Program-made: the position numbers and the translations under genes | Shown: positions 43,480 to 55,789 of the stretch, one piece after another | Numbering within the stretch: position 1 is the stretch's first letter | Layout: each line of letters starts with the position of its first letter | Source of the DNA: Paraburkholderia saeva | GTDB lineage: Bacteria; Pseudomonadota; Gammaproteobacteria; Burkholderiales; Burkholderiaceae | Direction of reading: 5' to 3' | NCBI RefSeq assembly: GCF_907164555.1 | Contig: NZ_CAJQZC010000002.1 | Coordinates: 797,746 to 861,745 of the forward strand | Length of the DNA stretch: 64,000 nt | Notes under the pieces: model-generated | The model's input: the letters and a program-made list of their open reading frames with translations, nothing else | Database searches by the model: none | Told to the model about the DNA's origin: nothing

Positions 43480-44982
43480 TCAGGCCGTTCCGGCCATGCG
43501 GACGACGTCACGCAGTCTGTCGGTCAGAGGACCGTAGTCCGAGACGAACTTCTCGGAAAGCGACGCCAATTGCCGCCCGAGAGACTCCAGGCTTTTGGTG
43601 AGCTCTTCCTGAAGGCCCTTGTCGAGCGTGACCACACTTTGGCGGATGTGCTCCATGGACTTACTCAGGCTCTCGTTGACCTCAGACTGCGACTTGCTGA
43701 GCGTGTCGACAAGAAGCTGCTTCATCTCTGCCGATGAAGTCTGCAGCTGCGTACCGCACGTCTTGACGACGTCGGTGACATCCGCTTGCGATTTCTTCAA
43801 GGTCTCGGCGAACAGGTTTTTCACGTCGGTGACAGACGTCTGCATCTGGGTGCCGGACGCCTTGATGGCATCTGCAACGTCGACCTGCGACTGTCGGAGC
43901 GTCTCCACCATGAGGTCTTTCGTCTGGGCCGCAGACAGCTGCATTTGGGTACCGCTCAGCTTGACCGACTCCGAGACGTCGGATTGCAGCCTGGCGACGC
44001 TCTGCTTCATGAACTCCGTCATGTCGTCAATCTTGCGAGCGAACTCAGGCGTAACATCCTTCATCTGCGTCAAAACTACTGCCATCGAACGCTGAGATTC
44101 GTCAATTTCCTGATGCTGCTGGACGAGTCCCTTTAGCGTGCTCTCCAACGCGCTCGCGACATCACTGAACCGGGATGCACGGTCGATGAAGGCAGCTAAC
44201 GCACCAGCGGACTGCCGCAAGTCGTCGGCGGAGGACTTTTGTAGCGCCTGGAGCTTGTCGAGTTCCTCCCTGTACTGCTGCTGCCAGACGACCAGCTTCT
44301 CGACGGCGGCATTCAGCTGTTTGAAGTTGTCGCCAAACTGTTCGTTTATCTGTGCGTTGAAGTCTTTGATGACTTCCTTCAGTGCTTCGATGAGCGCCTT
44401 GGAACCGTCCTCCGACATGCGCTGCGCGAACGTGTCAAATGACGTTCTCAGCAGTTTGAGCTCGTCGACCTGCTCCTGCCGCATCAGCTTTAGTTGTGTG
44501 AGCAAACTACCTTCTTCCGTGCCCGACAGGCTGCGCTGCAGCGCCTGCGTAGCCGCGACGACATCGTCAAGTGTCGCCGACTTCGGTGCGCCTTGCGTCT
44601 GAGGAATCGGCGTCTTCTTGAAATAGTGGCGGGCTCGCAGGACGAGCGACCCAAATACCCCACTAACCGAGGCCCAGAATGCAGTTTTCACCCCCTCGAG
44701 TAGATGAGGGACGCTGTCTGATACGTTGGAAGCATCGAAGTGAAGCAGTGCGGTTGCAATTCCAAGAAAGCACCCGAAGATGCCGACGGTTGTGAGAATC
44801 TCCGGGCCGTGGACAACAGAGAACCGGTCAAACCGCACAAACGCGAAAAAGACCGTCAGCCCCAAATTCGCGCAGATGAAAATCATCGTAGGCGTATCTC
44901 TGAACACGGTCTCCAGTGGTCCTGCTGCAAATACGCTGGGTGCCAGAAAGGCACATAGAAGAGGTAGTAGGAATTTTTTCAT
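43480..44982 (-). CDS. zorA: Zorya motor subunit ZorA (MotA/ExbB-like) with long tail
   Basis: A 500-residue protein with an N-terminal hydrophobic segment and MotA-like membrane spans (IFICANLGLTVFFAFV, ILTTVGIFGCFLGIATALL, VKTAFWASVSGVFGSLVL). A cytoplasmic tail of more than 300 residues follows, predicted as coiled coil, with repeated segments of about 30 residues (SGTQMQLSAAQTKDLMVETL, SGTQMQTSVTDVKNLFAETL). The tail length is a hallmark of ZorA; it is thought to relay phage sensing at the membrane to the effector. It is the first gene of zorA-zorB-zorE. Confidence 0.9.
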   Translation of the reverse strand: MKKFLLPLLCAFLAPSVFAAGPLETVFRDTPTMIFICANLGLTVFFAFVRFDRFSVVHGPEILTTVGIFGCFLGIATALLHFDASNVSDSVPHLLEGVKTAFWASVSGVFGSLVLRARHYFKKTPIPQTQGAPKSATLDDVVAATQALQRSLSGTEEGSLLTQLKLMRQEQVDELKLLRTSFDTFAQRMSEDGSKALIEALKEVIKDFNAQINEQFGDNFKQLNAAVEKLVVWQQQYREELDKLQALQKSSADDLRQSAGALAAFIDRASRFSDVASALESTLKGLVQQHQEIDESQRSMAVVLTQMKDVTPEFARKIDDMTEFMKQSVARLQSDVSESVKLSGTQMQLSAAQTKDLMVETLRQSQVDVADAIKASGTQMQTSVTDVKNLFAETLKKSQADVTDVVKTCGTQLQTSSAEMKQLLVDTLSKSQSEVNESLSKSMEHIRQSVVTLDKGLQEELTKSLESLGRQLASLSEKFVSDYGPLTDRLRDVVRMAGTA

Positions 44983-45541
44983 TTTCGGATTGTTTTAGCC
45001 TGCTTGGCGATGAATCGCTCGCGATTGCCTCGCTTTCGAGCTCCCCGTCACGCAGTATGTGGTCTCCAATCCCGCTCGGAATATGCGATTGCGTCGAATA
45101 TTACCGATTCTCCAACCTATTTGTAAGCGCAAACGGGAATCCGGAAAATTTGACTGCAGCAAGCCACCGAGATAGGGGAATCCTGCCTGCAAACGGTCTG
45201 ATGCCGTACGTTCTGTAGCACGGCTTGCGGGAGATACGCCAAGGCACAGACCCACGCAACCTGCGATGAACTCCGGGTATCGCTTGGCTATTCTTATCAC
45301 CGGCATGACAAGATTATCGCTACGGTGAGGAGATTACGGTGGCGATGAGAGCCACGGCTTGCTCCGCGCGAGCGCATCGGCCAGTGACAGACCAGACCCA
45401 GACATCTTTCACGCGGCATACACCGTGAGCGGATAGGGAGGGTCATCACATCGGCCATAACGCGACGGGCCTACTTTCGACGCCGCAGCATCCGCGTGTT
45501 GCGCAGGCTCAATGCCTCAGACCGTCGGCATAAGCCCGCCC
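44983..45541. other. Intergenic stretch within the defence island
   Basis: About 560 bases between the helicase 3' end and zorA hold no supported gene. A small minus-strand frame at 44995-45306 has no homology or ribosome binding site. The zorA promoter must lie here on the minus strand; a TAATAT box near 45107 is the best -10 candidate, without a convincing -35. Confidence 0.45.
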
Positions 45542-48325
45542 CTAATTCGACCTTCTGCCGCCACGCCGAGGCTTGAATTCGCAACGAGGGTACGACGAGC
45601 ACGCCTCGAACAGCCCATATGGACCACTTCTCTTCACGATAACGCCGACTTCGCACGCGGGGCAGCGCTCTTCCTCTATCACTTCGCCGCTGTTTGCCTC
45701 AACCTTCAAAGCCCCATCTTTGACAAGCTCATTCAGGAACGACGAGGTTTCCCCTTTTACCGTGAACAGCGCGACAGAACGCCGCGCGCGCGTGAGCGCG
45801 ACGTAGAACAGACGCCGTTCTTCACTCATCGGATACGTGTCGCCCGTTGGCATCGCCATCGCCAGAACCGGGTCGTCCGCTCTCGTGTTAGGGAAAGCAG
45901 GATTGAGCATCGCCGGCAAGATGACATAGTCGGCTTCGGCGCCTTTCGAGCGGTGTATGCTCAAGAATGAAAGTGAGATGAGAGAGCCATATCGAACTTG
46001 CCAACCGTTCGGGACGTACGACATGTCCCGGTTGTAGCGGCCGAGAACGAAAACAGTCACCGTCCCGTCTCTACCGGGTGGCACGCTACCCTCCATCAAG
46101 TCCCGGTACAGCTGAGCAAGGTACGAATCAATCGCGCCTTGCAATTCCCCCCTGCTCTCGACCTGCAGTGCCTTGAGTACAGGGCCCATTGCAGGGGTCG
46201 CTGAAAGCACCTTCTTCTTTAGCTGGTTCGGATTCTTGGTGATGAATTCACTGGAGACGTCGCAGAGCGCCTGTGTGCAGCGGAAGGTTTGCTCCAGCTT
46301 GAGCACTTCAGAATAGCCGAACCAATCGGCAAAGGCAGTCATGACCGAGATGTCTGAGCCGGCAAATCGATTGATGGACTGCCAGTCGTCGCCGACGGCA
46401 AAGAAGAATCGCCCTCGGCGGTTGACCAATGCGCGGCAAAGACGCGCGCGTGCCCGAGAGGCATCCTGGAACTCGTCGGCCATCACGAGTTCGAACGGCG
46501 ACTGGTAACGACTGGACTCCAGGTGCGCAGCCGCCTGGTTCAGCATGTCTTCAAAGTCGATGCCGCCTTCTGCGTTCAGCGCGTCATCCCACCCGCGTAG
46601 GACCGGCTCGACAATTTCCAGAAACATCCTGTGCCGTTGAACGAACACGTCACCGTTTTCAGCGCTAATGCGCCGTCTTATTTCATCGATGGTCAAGCAG
46701 TTGCTCTTCACGTGCGTAATGAAAATTCGCACTAATGCGATGAGCTTTTCGCTCTCCATTGGCGGAAATCCACGTTCCGGTATGGGCCTATCCGGGTTCG
46801 GGTCGAGAACACCGCCGTGCGCAGTCAATTGCTTGCCCAAGACGTCGTCCAGCGACCTTGTTCGCAGCTGGTGCGATGTCGTTTCAATCAACTTCGTGCC
46901 ACGTCGCTCATGTTCGGCACGCTTCCACGCGACGCCGTCAAGATAGCCGGCGAACGCCGGTGGCGGGTTACCGGCGGCGTTCAGCGCAAAATGCTCGTGG
47001 TAGAGCCCGATGTCCGGGTAGTAAAAATCGGGAAAATATTGACGATGGTCGGCGGTGGACGTGTCGAATTCATATGGCTGCTCATACTCGTAATTGACGC
47101 CGTTGTAGAACAACCAGTCGCAAATCACCCGTTCTTCGTGGCTTCGCACACGCTCGCCGCGAATTGTCCACACGTAACCGTTGCCGTCCCGGTCCCAGCC
47201 GTCGGAGGCCGAGGCGCCACCAAACTCGGGCAGGTCACGGCCAAAGACGACGCGGAAGAGGTCCCACTTTGTGCGGAATTCGGTGGAGCGGTCCTTGAGG
47301 TCGTCGACGATTGCCTCAAGCTTGCGCAGGCCAGCGGCGGCGTCGACGGCCCAGTCTGGTACGTTTGGCTTTCGTCCCGTCGCGCTACCGATGATGCTTA
47401 GACCCAGACTGTGGAACGTCCGGGCTTCCACCTTGACGTCAGGCCGGCCCACGCGTTTGAATGCTGTGTCGGTCCGGGTCGCAAGCTCTTCAGCGGCTTT
47501 CGCATTGAATGCAAGGAGCAGTATCCGGTCAGGGCCCACAATCTGGCGATGTACTGCGTACACGGCCTTTGCCACCATGACTGATGTCTTGCCCGAGCCC
47601 GCTGAAGCAACAACCAGGACTCGATTGTCAAAGCACATGACCGCGCGAATCTGTTCGTCCGTGAGCGGTTGCTTTTCCACCAGGTCGAAAAGCTCGCGCT
47701 TCAGGGTGTCACTGCCCGCGACAGCCGTCGAGTTCAGAGCTACCCAGTGAAGCCGCCAATCTGCGTGATATTTCGTGACCACATCTTCAATATCGCTTAG
47801 CGCGTCCGGAAGAAGCTGCCGCACTCCAGGGTCTTGCAGATGGCTCAGAAACGTCTCGCGGGCGAGCGTCAGTTTCGGCCGGGCCTGAAGCATGTCCTGC
47901 TGGTCTTCGTATGGTAACCAGCCCATTTTTCCCCGGATGGCTCGTTCCAGAATGCCCTGGGAATCGAGCCATTCACGCATCCGGACATAGTCCTCACTGA
48001 AGGCCTGATGCTGGATTACGCGCTGTTTCGCGAGTCGGGCGGACGCCTTGCCGTCAGCGACTGCCCTTCGCAGCGCGCGCACGCGCCTGCTGGGCAAACC
48101 ATCAATCCGAGTTGGCGTCAGACCGTCCATTTGCAACGTGAGCGCCGACCAAAAGATGCCCGAATGAATCACGACGGGCTCATCGCAACCGTCGAGGTCT
48201 GTCCTGTAGAGCTTCCCGTCGAGGGACAACTGAAGTTCGAGCGCGTTGGTATCAAGGCGCAAACACCACCTGCGGGACCCCGTGAACAGCAGTCCCCACG
48301 AGGTGGGTTCAAAAACAGTCGACAT
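45542..48325 (-). CDS. Large UvrD/HelD-like SF1 helicase with zinc finger and inserted domain
   Basis: A 927-residue helicase. The N terminus resembles the helicase IV domain. Walker A is VASAGSGKTSVM near residue 240, DExx is VMADEFQDASRAR, and motif VI is FYVALTRARRS. Between the 1A/1B parts, at residues about 400-480, is an extra segment with YFPDFYYPDIGLYHEHFAL and GTKLIETTS that resembles a PD-(D/E)XK nuclease core. The end holds a topoisomerase-type Cys4 zinc finger (CPACEVG...CSSYPRCEF). ATG 48325 is preferred over 48451. It lies upstream of zorABE on the same strand in the island; a defence or repair role is inferred. Confidence 0.83.
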   Translation of the reverse strand: MSTVFEPTSWGLLFTGSRRWCLRLDTNALELQLSLDGKLYRTDLDGCDEPVVIHSGIFWSALTLQMDGLTPTRIDGLPSRRVRALRRAVADGKASARLAKQRVIQHQAFSEDYVRMREWLDSQGILERAIRGKMGWLPYEDQQDMLQARPKLTLARETFLSHLQDPGVRQLLPDALSDIEDVVTKYHADWRLHWVALNSTAVAGSDTLKRELFDLVEKQPLTDEQIRAVMCFDNRVLVVASAGSGKTSVMVAKAVYAVHRQIVGPDRILLLAFNAKAAEELATRTDTAFKRVGRPDVKVEARTFHSLGLSIIGSATGRKPNVPDWAVDAAAGLRKLEAIVDDLKDRSTEFRTKWDLFRVVFGRDLPEFGGASASDGWDRDGNGYVWTIRGERVRSHEERVICDWLFYNGVNYEYEQPYEFDTSTADHRQYFPDFYYPDIGLYHEHFALNAAGNPPPAFAGYLDGVAWKRAEHERRGTKLIETTSHQLRTRSLDDVLGKQLTAHGGVLDPNPDRPIPERGFPPMESEKLIALVRIFITHVKSNCLTIDEIRRRISAENGDVFVQRHRMFLEIVEPVLRGWDDALNAEGGIDFEDMLNQAAAHLESSRYQSPFELVMADEFQDASRARARLCRALVNRRGRFFFAVGDDWQSINRFAGSDISVMTAFADWFGYSEVLKLEQTFRCTQALCDVSSEFITKNPNQLKKKVLSATPAMGPVLKALQVESRGELQGAIDSYLAQLYRDLMEGSVPPGRDGTVTVFVLGRYNRDMSYVPNGWQVRYGSLISLSFLSIHRSKGAEADYVILPAMLNPAFPNTRADDPVLAMAMPTGDTYPMSEERRLFYVALTRARRSVALFTVKGETSSFLNELVKDGALKVEANSGEVIEEERCPACEVGVIVKRSGPYGLFEACSSYPRCEFKPRRGGRRSN

Positions 48326-48537
48326 GTCGATAGCGCCCGCGCGCTGTGAGCGAGAATACTGATGATATTGAAGGCGCACGGAGGCGTGGTGGCAAGTATG
48401 CGGTTCATTGGCCCGTCGCGGCTGCTCAGACGCCGTTTCGAACCGAATCACCGGGAGAAGTGAATGGGAGGGGGCTGACTATCGTTAACGGCTAAATTAT
48501 TAACCATTGAACAAGAATTTTGATTTCAAAGGATATT

Positions 48538-48882
48538 ATGTTGACCTTTGAGCTTGCCACTTCGCGGGAAATATGTGGCGAACTATGCGAACGGCTGCGA
48601 CAGCAGCGGCTGATACAGAATCTGTCGCAAGATGAAGTAGCCGCAAGAGCAGGACTATCGCGAGGAACCATAAAAAATCTGGAGAGCAAGCAGCAGGTAT
48701 CGCTTGAGTCCATCGTGCGGGTCGTCATGGTCCTCGGTCTGGTCGATAGTCTGGCAGAGCTTTTCGTTCCCCGAGCGCCGAAGTCCATTCGCGAGATGGA
48801 AGTGTTGAGTGCGACGCGTAGGGACGCTGAAGTCATCCTCAGCGTCCCTCTCTTGTACGCCTTACTCCGTAAGGTTTTGTAG
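48538..48882 (+). CDS. XRE-family helix-turn-helix regulator, 114 aa
   Basis: The protein has a canonical Cro/CI helix-turn-helix at residues about 18-75 (CERLRQQRLIQNLSQDEVAA, RAGLSRGTIKNLESKQ). It resembles HipB-like proteins but no hipA follows. ATG 48538 has AAGGA upstream. It diverges from the helicase with AT-rich sequence between them, so it may control the island genes. A palindrome-like pair TTAACGG...TTAACC near 48484-48505 may be its operator. Confidence 0.8.
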   Translation: MLTFELATSREICGELCERLRQQRLIQNLSQDEVAARAGLSRGTIKNLESKQQVSLESIVRVVMVLGLVDSLAELFVPRAPKSIREMEVLSATRRDAEVILSVPLLYALLRKVL

Positions 48883-49173
48883 GCGGGAGTTGGGCGGTGC
48901 TATCTCCGGCGGAATGGCTTTCTATAGATTGGGTTGAAGCACAGGCGAGAACCGCAGTCCGGGGAAGGCAGGACACGTCGGGCTGAAAAGCCACGCCACA
49001 ATTGTTGCCGCGACGGAGAAAGTGGCCGCCACCTCAGCGCACAGCGGCCGTCACTTCTGAGGCTGTGACGTCAATTAGGGCCACTCACCCGAGCTATCGG
49101 AGCGCATCCACCAATAAATATCTCAGTGGATGCTTCTCAAAATCTCAGGTTATGGCTCCCGCTACACTACACC
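48883..49173. other. Right border of the defence island
   Basis: This 290-base gap between the XRE gene and the gyrB 3' end has no gene. GCATCCAC (49104-49111) and GTGGATGC (49126-49133) form an 8-pair inverted repeat with a 14-base loop and could end gyrB transcripts, although no clear T-run follows on the minus strand. Confidence 0.45.
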
Positions 49174-51687
<2,514 letters not shown>

Positions 51688-51716
51688 TTACTGCTCGGGA
51701 CTTTTCAAAACACCAT

Positions 51717-51747
51717 AAAAACGCCAAAGGGGCACTGCGCCCCTTGG
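51717..51747 (-). terminator. Intrinsic terminator after dnaN
   Basis: CCAAAGGGGC (51724-51733) pairs with GCCCCTTGG (51739-51747). On the minus strand the hairpin ends in CGTTTTTATGG. It lies between dnaN and gyrB. Confidence 0.8.
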
Positions 51748-51769
51748 TGTCATCTGGTTGTCGAACGCT

Positions 51770-52873
51770 CTAGATACGCATCGGCATCACGACGTACTTG
51801 AATTCCTCGTTCTCGGGAATCGTGATCAGCGCGCTGGAACTTGCGTCGCCAAGGCTCACTTCCAGCATGTCGACCTTCAGGTTCGCGAGCACGTCGAGCA
51901 GATACGTGACGTTGAACCCGATATCGACGCTATCGCCGGTGTAAGCAATTTCCAGTTCTTCCTGCGCCTCTTCCTGATCGGCGTTGGTGGACATGATCTT
52001 CAGCTGGCCCGGCTCGATGATGCAGCGCACGCCCTTGAATTTGTCCGACGTCAGAATTGCCGCGCGCTGGAGCGAGCGCTGCAGCTCTTCTCGGCCGATC
52101 ACAAACTTGTTCTTGTGCGTCTTCGGAATCACACGCTGGAAGTCGGGGAACTTGCCTTCCACCAGCTTCGACACCAGTTCGACCTGACCGAACGTGAACT
52201 TCACCTGCGTCGGCGCGATGTCGATCTTCAGCGTGTCGTCGATGTCTTCGAGCAGACGCTGCAGTTCGAGAATCGTCTTGCGCGGGATGATCACTTCCTG
52301 ACGCGCAAACGACCCTTCAATCTTCATCGACGAAAACGCCAGACGGTGACCGTCGGTCGCAACCGCCATCAACTGGTCGCCGTCGACGACGAGCAGCATG
52401 CCGTTCAGGTAGTAACGGATGTCCTGCTGCGCCATCGAGAAATGGACCATGCCAAGCAACTGGCGGAACGTCTTCTGGGGAACCACCAGGTTCGCGCCGA
52501 AGTCTCTAGCTTGAGCGACCGTCGGAAACTCGTCGGCGGCCAGCGTTTGGAGCGCGAAGCGGCTCTTGCCGGATTGCACCGTCAGACGCTTGTCGTTCAA
52601 CGTGAGCGTCACCTGCCCGTCGGGCATCGCGCGCAGGATGTCGAGCAGCTTGCGCGCGGCGACGGTGGTGGCAACCGATTCGCCGCCGACGCCGAAATCG
52701 GCGTGCGTGGTGATCTGAAGCTCGAGGTCCGTCGACAGGAACGATACGTCCGGGCCGTTCTTGGTAATCAGCAAATTGGCGAGGATCGGCAACGTATGGC
52801 GGCGTTCTACGATGCCGCTCACAGTTTGCAGCGGCCTGAGGAGGTTATCGCGTTCGGTCTTGACCAGTTGCAT
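51770..52873 (-). CDS. dnaN: DNA polymerase III sliding clamp
   Basis: The 367-residue clamp has three repeated clamp folds. Recognisable stretches are the N-terminal QLVKTERDNLLRPLQTVSGI, RRHTLPILANLLI, FSMAQQDIRYYLNGMLLVVD and the C-terminal EFKYVVMPMRI. The dimeric ring encircles DNA and tethers the polymerase. The gene lies between dnaA and gyrB in the standard order. Confidence 0.98.
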   Translation of the reverse strand: MQLVKTERDNLLRPLQTVSGIVERRHTLPILANLLITKNGPDVSFLSTDLELQITTHADFGVGGESVATTVAARKLLDILRAMPDGQVTLTLNDKRLTVQSGKSRFALQTLAADEFPTVAQARDFGANLVVPQKTFRQLLGMVHFSMAQQDIRYYLNGMLLVVDGDQLMAVATDGHRLAFSSMKIEGSFARQEVIIPRKTILELQRLLEDIDDTLKIDIAPTQVKFTFGQVELVSKLVEGKFPDFQRVIPKTHKNKFVIGREELQRSLQRAAILTSDKFKGVRCIIEPGQLKIMSTNADQEEAQEELEIAYTGDSVDIGFNVTYLLDVLANLKVDMLEVSLGDASSSALITIPENEEFKYVVMPMRI

Positions 52874-53107
52874 AGAGTTCCTTCGTTATGTGACGGCCTG
52901 CGCGCCTCGTCCGGCAGCTTTGATGCGCGTGGGCCCCGCCCCCCGCTGGCTGGCGCCACGCTGCGCCAGTCACGGCGTGAAATCCGCCCGCGGCCGCCGG
53001 GCGGTTAAACCTGTATTGTGCCTTAAAACGGAACCGCTCCACTAAAATGGGGGCGAGTTCCGCAATAAACAGAGCGGATTTCGCCGCTCACGCACTCAAT
53101 CCTGCAT

Positions 53108-54661
53108 TTATCCCTTGAGCGTCTGCTCCAGGACGTGCAACTCGTGGTTCAGCTGCGCGTCCTTGCTGCGCTCGTCGGCGATCTTGCGCACCGCGTGCAG
53201 CACGGTGGTGTGATCGCGCCCGCCAAACAGCTCGCCGATTTCCGGCAAGCTCTTCTGCGTCAGCTCCTTCGCCAGATACATCGCGATCTGCCGCGGACGC
53301 GCGATATTCGCGGGACGCTTCTTCGAATACATGTCCGCGACCTTGATGTTGTAGAAGTCGGCGGCCGTTTTCTGGATGTTTTCCACTGAAATCTGGCGGT
53401 TCTGCACCGTCAGCAGATCCTTGAGCGCTTCTTTCGTGACTTCGATCGAGATTTCGCGCCCGTGGAACTTCGAATACGCGAGGATCTTGCGCAGCGCGCC
53501 TTCGAGTTCGCGCACGTTGGAACGCAGGTGCTTCGCGACGAAGAACGCAACATCTTCATTCAGGCTCACGCCTTCGGACTGCGCCTTGCGCATCAAGATC
53601 GCGACGCGCATTTCCAGCTCGGGCGGCTCGATCGCGACGGTCAGGCCGGAATCGAAGCGCGAGATCAGGCGGTCGTCGATACCCGAGATTTCCTTCGGAT
53701 ACGTATCGCTCGTGATGATCACCTGCGCCTTGTTCGCGACGAGCGCCTCGAACGCGTAGAAGAATTCTTCCTGCGTGCGCGACTTGCCGGAGAAGAACTG
53801 GATATCGTCGATCAGCAGCAGGTCGAGCGAGTGGTAATAACGCTTGAAGTCGTCGAACGCCTTGCGCTGGTAAGCCTTCACGACGTCGGACACATATTGT
53901 TCCGCGTGGATGTAGCGGATACGCGCACCGGCCTTGTCCATCAACAACTGGTTGCCGATCGCGTGAATCAGGTGAGTCTTGCCGAGACCGACGCCGCCGT
54001 ACAGGAACAGCGGGTTATACGAGATGCCCGGATTGTCCGCGACCTGGATCGCCGCGGCGCGCGCGAGCTGGTTCGCCTTGCCGGTCACGAAGTTGTCGAA
54101 TGTGAGCACCGGGTTCAGCTTCGAGCGCTCGTACATCGAGTCGTTTTCGCCATTGCCGTTGCCGGCACCCGAGCCCGGACGCCACGTGCGGCGCGCAGCG
54201 GCGGCCTCGTTGGCGTCGAGGCTCGGAAGGTCGAGATCGGCGTGATCATCAGCGGCGTGCATGCCGGCCGCCTGTGCGGCAGCGTTGGCGTTACCGATGC
54301 GCGTGGCGTGTGCAGCCTGGACGGCGCTCACCGCGGCATCGACGGCCGCAGCACCGGAGTTCATCTGCGACATCGGGCGCGACGGCGCCTGCGGCGCGGG
54401 CGCGCGCAAGCCGGCCTTCGGGTCGAGAACGAATTGAACATCGACCGGCGCCTGCCAGAAATCGCGGGCCAGATCGGAAATCCGGCCCGAGAACTGGCTC
54501 TTGACCCAGTCGAGCTTGAAACGGTTGGGCGCAGCAATGCGCAGGGTATTTGCAGTGGCGTCGAAGGCGACCGGAGCCAACGGTTTGATCCACGTCACGT
54601 ACTGCTGGGGCGTCAGCTCGCGCTCTAGCAGTGCCGAACAGTGTTGCCAGAAATCATTCAT
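53108..54661 (-). CDS. dnaA: Chromosomal replication initiator DnaA
   Basis: The 517-residue DnaA has domain I ([20 protein letters not shown]), a long Ala/Pro-rich domain II (residues about 90-180) typical of Burkholderiaceae, the AAA+ domain ([20 protein letters not shown]alker [14 protein letters not shown]alker B) and the C-terminal DNA-binding domain ([14 protein letters not shown]). It binds DnaA boxes in the adjacent intergenic region and opens the origin. It diverges from rpmH. Confidence 0.98.
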   Translation of the reverse strand: MNDFWQHCSALLERELTPQQYVTWIKPLAPVAFDATANTLRIAAPNRFKLDWVKSQFSGRISDLARDFWQAPVDVQFVLDPKAGLRAPAPQAPSRPMSQMNSGAAAVDAAVSAVQAAHATRIGNANAAAQAAGMHAADDHADLDLPSLDANEAAAARRTWRPGSGAGNGNGENDSMYERSKLNPVLTFDNFVTGKANQLARAAAIQVADNPGISYNPLFLYGGVGLGKTHLIHAIGNQLLMDKAGARIRYIHAEQYVSDVVKAYQRKAFDDFKRYYHSLDLLLIDDIQFFSGKSRTQEEFFYAFEALVANKAQVIITSDTYPKEISGIDDRLISRFDSGLTVAIEPPELEMRVAILMRKAQSEGVSLNEDVAFFVAKHLRSNVRELEGALRKILAYSKFHGREISIEVTKEALKDLLTVQNRQISVENIQKTAADFYNIKVADMYSKKRPANIARPRQIAMYLAKELTQKSLPEIGELFGGRDHTTVLHAVRKIADERSKDAQLNHELHVLEQTLKG

Positions 54662-55044
54662 CGAGTTGCTGTAATTTTAAGCACAGCGGCCCGCGGCCGC
54701 CCTCGCCGCGAATTTCGTGACAAGGCCCGGTACAGCCGAGCGGACAGGCTCCAGATGCTTGTGCCACAAGGGTTTGGGCAGGGCAAGCGGGCCGGAGCGG
54801 CGTGCATGATTTTTGGGAAGTAAGGCGAGATTCTACCGCCAAAAACGTCCGCAAAGGGAGTTATCCACAGGGACCGATCAAGCGGTGAGCGCATGTCCAG
54901 CCTGTGGATCACCGCTCTAAACTATTGACGACCAAGAGAAAACCGGTTTAAATAGCGGGTTCCGCGAAAACCAATTTTTGAACCACCGGCCATTGCACTT
55001 TCCGCGATGCTCGCGCGGTTATTTCTCTGTCAAGTGAGAGCAAC
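54662..55044. other. oriC: Candidate chromosome origin oriC
   Basis: This 383-base region between the divergent dnaA and rpmH genes has a perfect DnaA box TTATCCACA (54861-54869) and a near-perfect reverse box TGTGGATCA (54903-54911), followed by AT-richer sequence at 54915-54960. Location and boxes fit a Burkholderiaceae oriC. Few further boxes are seen by eye, so the exact extent is uncertain. Confidence 0.65.
54925..54954 (+). promoter_or_regulatory. Probable rpmH promoter
   Basis: TTGACG (54925-54930) and TTAAAT/TAAATA (54948-54954) are spaced 17-18 bases and lie about 90 bases before the rpmH start. They overlap the origin region. Confidence 0.55.
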
Positions 55045-55179
55045 ATGAAACGTACTTACCAACCTTCCGTTACCCGTCGCAAGCGTACCCACGGCTTTCG
55101 CGTCCGCATGAAGACCGCCGGTGGCCGCAAGGTGATCAACGCTCGCCGCGCGAAGGGCCGCAAGCGCCTCGCCATCTAA
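55045..55179 (+). CDS. rpmH: Ribosomal protein L34
   Basis: A 44-residue protein beginning [18 protein letters not shown] and ending with KGRKRLAI, diagnostic of L34. Half of its residues are Arg or Lys and bind 23S rRNA in the large subunit. ATG 55045 follows GTGAGAG. It starts the rpmH-rnpA-yidD-yidC gene string. It is below the usual length cut-off for automated gene calls. Confidence 0.97.
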
Positions 55180-55194
55180 GGCTGAAGCGCAGGT

Positions 55195-55716
55195 TTGCGA
55201 CCATTGCGCGCTGTGTCAGACGCCCGCGACGCCAGCGCTGCGGGAACGGCAGGGGCGCCGCATCAGGGCTCGGTTCCGTTGCGAGCGCAAGCCGCCTTTC
55301 CCAAAGCCGCAAGGCTACTGAAAACGGATGAATTTTCATCCGTTTTTCGTTTGCGCCCGTGGCGCCGGTCGGCTCATTTTGTCGTCTACGGCAGGCCGAC
55401 GGGCAACGAAGCGCGCCTCGGTCTCGTGATCGGCAAGAAATATGCGCCGCGCGCGGTGACCCGCAATCTGGTGCGTCGCCTCGCGCGTGAAGCTTTTCGG
55501 CTGCGTCGTGCGGAGTTCGGCGGTTGGGACGTGCTGCTGCGGCTGCACACGAAGTTCGACCGGAAGGCGATGCCCGCGGCGGCGTCGCCACCGTTGAAAA
55601 CGCTGTGCCGCAGCGAAATTGACGCATTGCTCGATAAGGCGGCTCGCGAAATCGCCCGCCGCCAGGCGCCGCCGGCCGAAACGCCCGCAAAGCCCGACGT
55701 GCCCGCGACGGAATGA
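55195..55716 (+). CDS. rnpA: Ribonuclease P protein component
   Basis: The core (from about residue 35: [52 protein letters not shown]) contains the RNR motif of RnpA. It assists RNase P RNA in maturing tRNA 5' ends. No ATG precedes the core. TTG 55195 or GTG 55213 would add a disordered N-terminal extension, and the C-terminal tail is Pro/Ala-rich as in relatives. The true start is uncertain. Confidence 0.92.
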   Translation: MRPLRAVSDARDASAAGTAGAPHQGSVPLRAQAAFPKAARLLKTDEFSSVFRLRPWRRSAHFVVYGRPTGNEARLGLVIGKKYAPRAVTRNLVRRLAREAFRLRRAEFGGWDVLLRLHTKFDRKAMPAAASPPLKTLCRSEIDALLDKAAREIARRQAPPAETPAKPDVPATE

Positions 55717-55789
55717 CGCCAGCGCCGTTCATTCGCGCTGGCGCCGGTTGCTTCTCCACACACCGCGGCGCGGTCTGGCCGCAGTTGCC

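Noticed and set aside
43619..44602. Plus-strand frames opposite zorA
   Set aside because: They mirror the coiled-coil repeats of zorA and are Ser/Cys-rich artefacts of antisense reading.
44995..45306. 103-residue minus-strand frame upstream of zorA
   Set aside because: No ribosome binding site, no recognisable domain and atypical composition for the island genes.
48520..48538. Upstream ATG for the XRE regulator
   Set aside because: ATG 48538 has AAGGA at proper distance; the earlier start has no such site.
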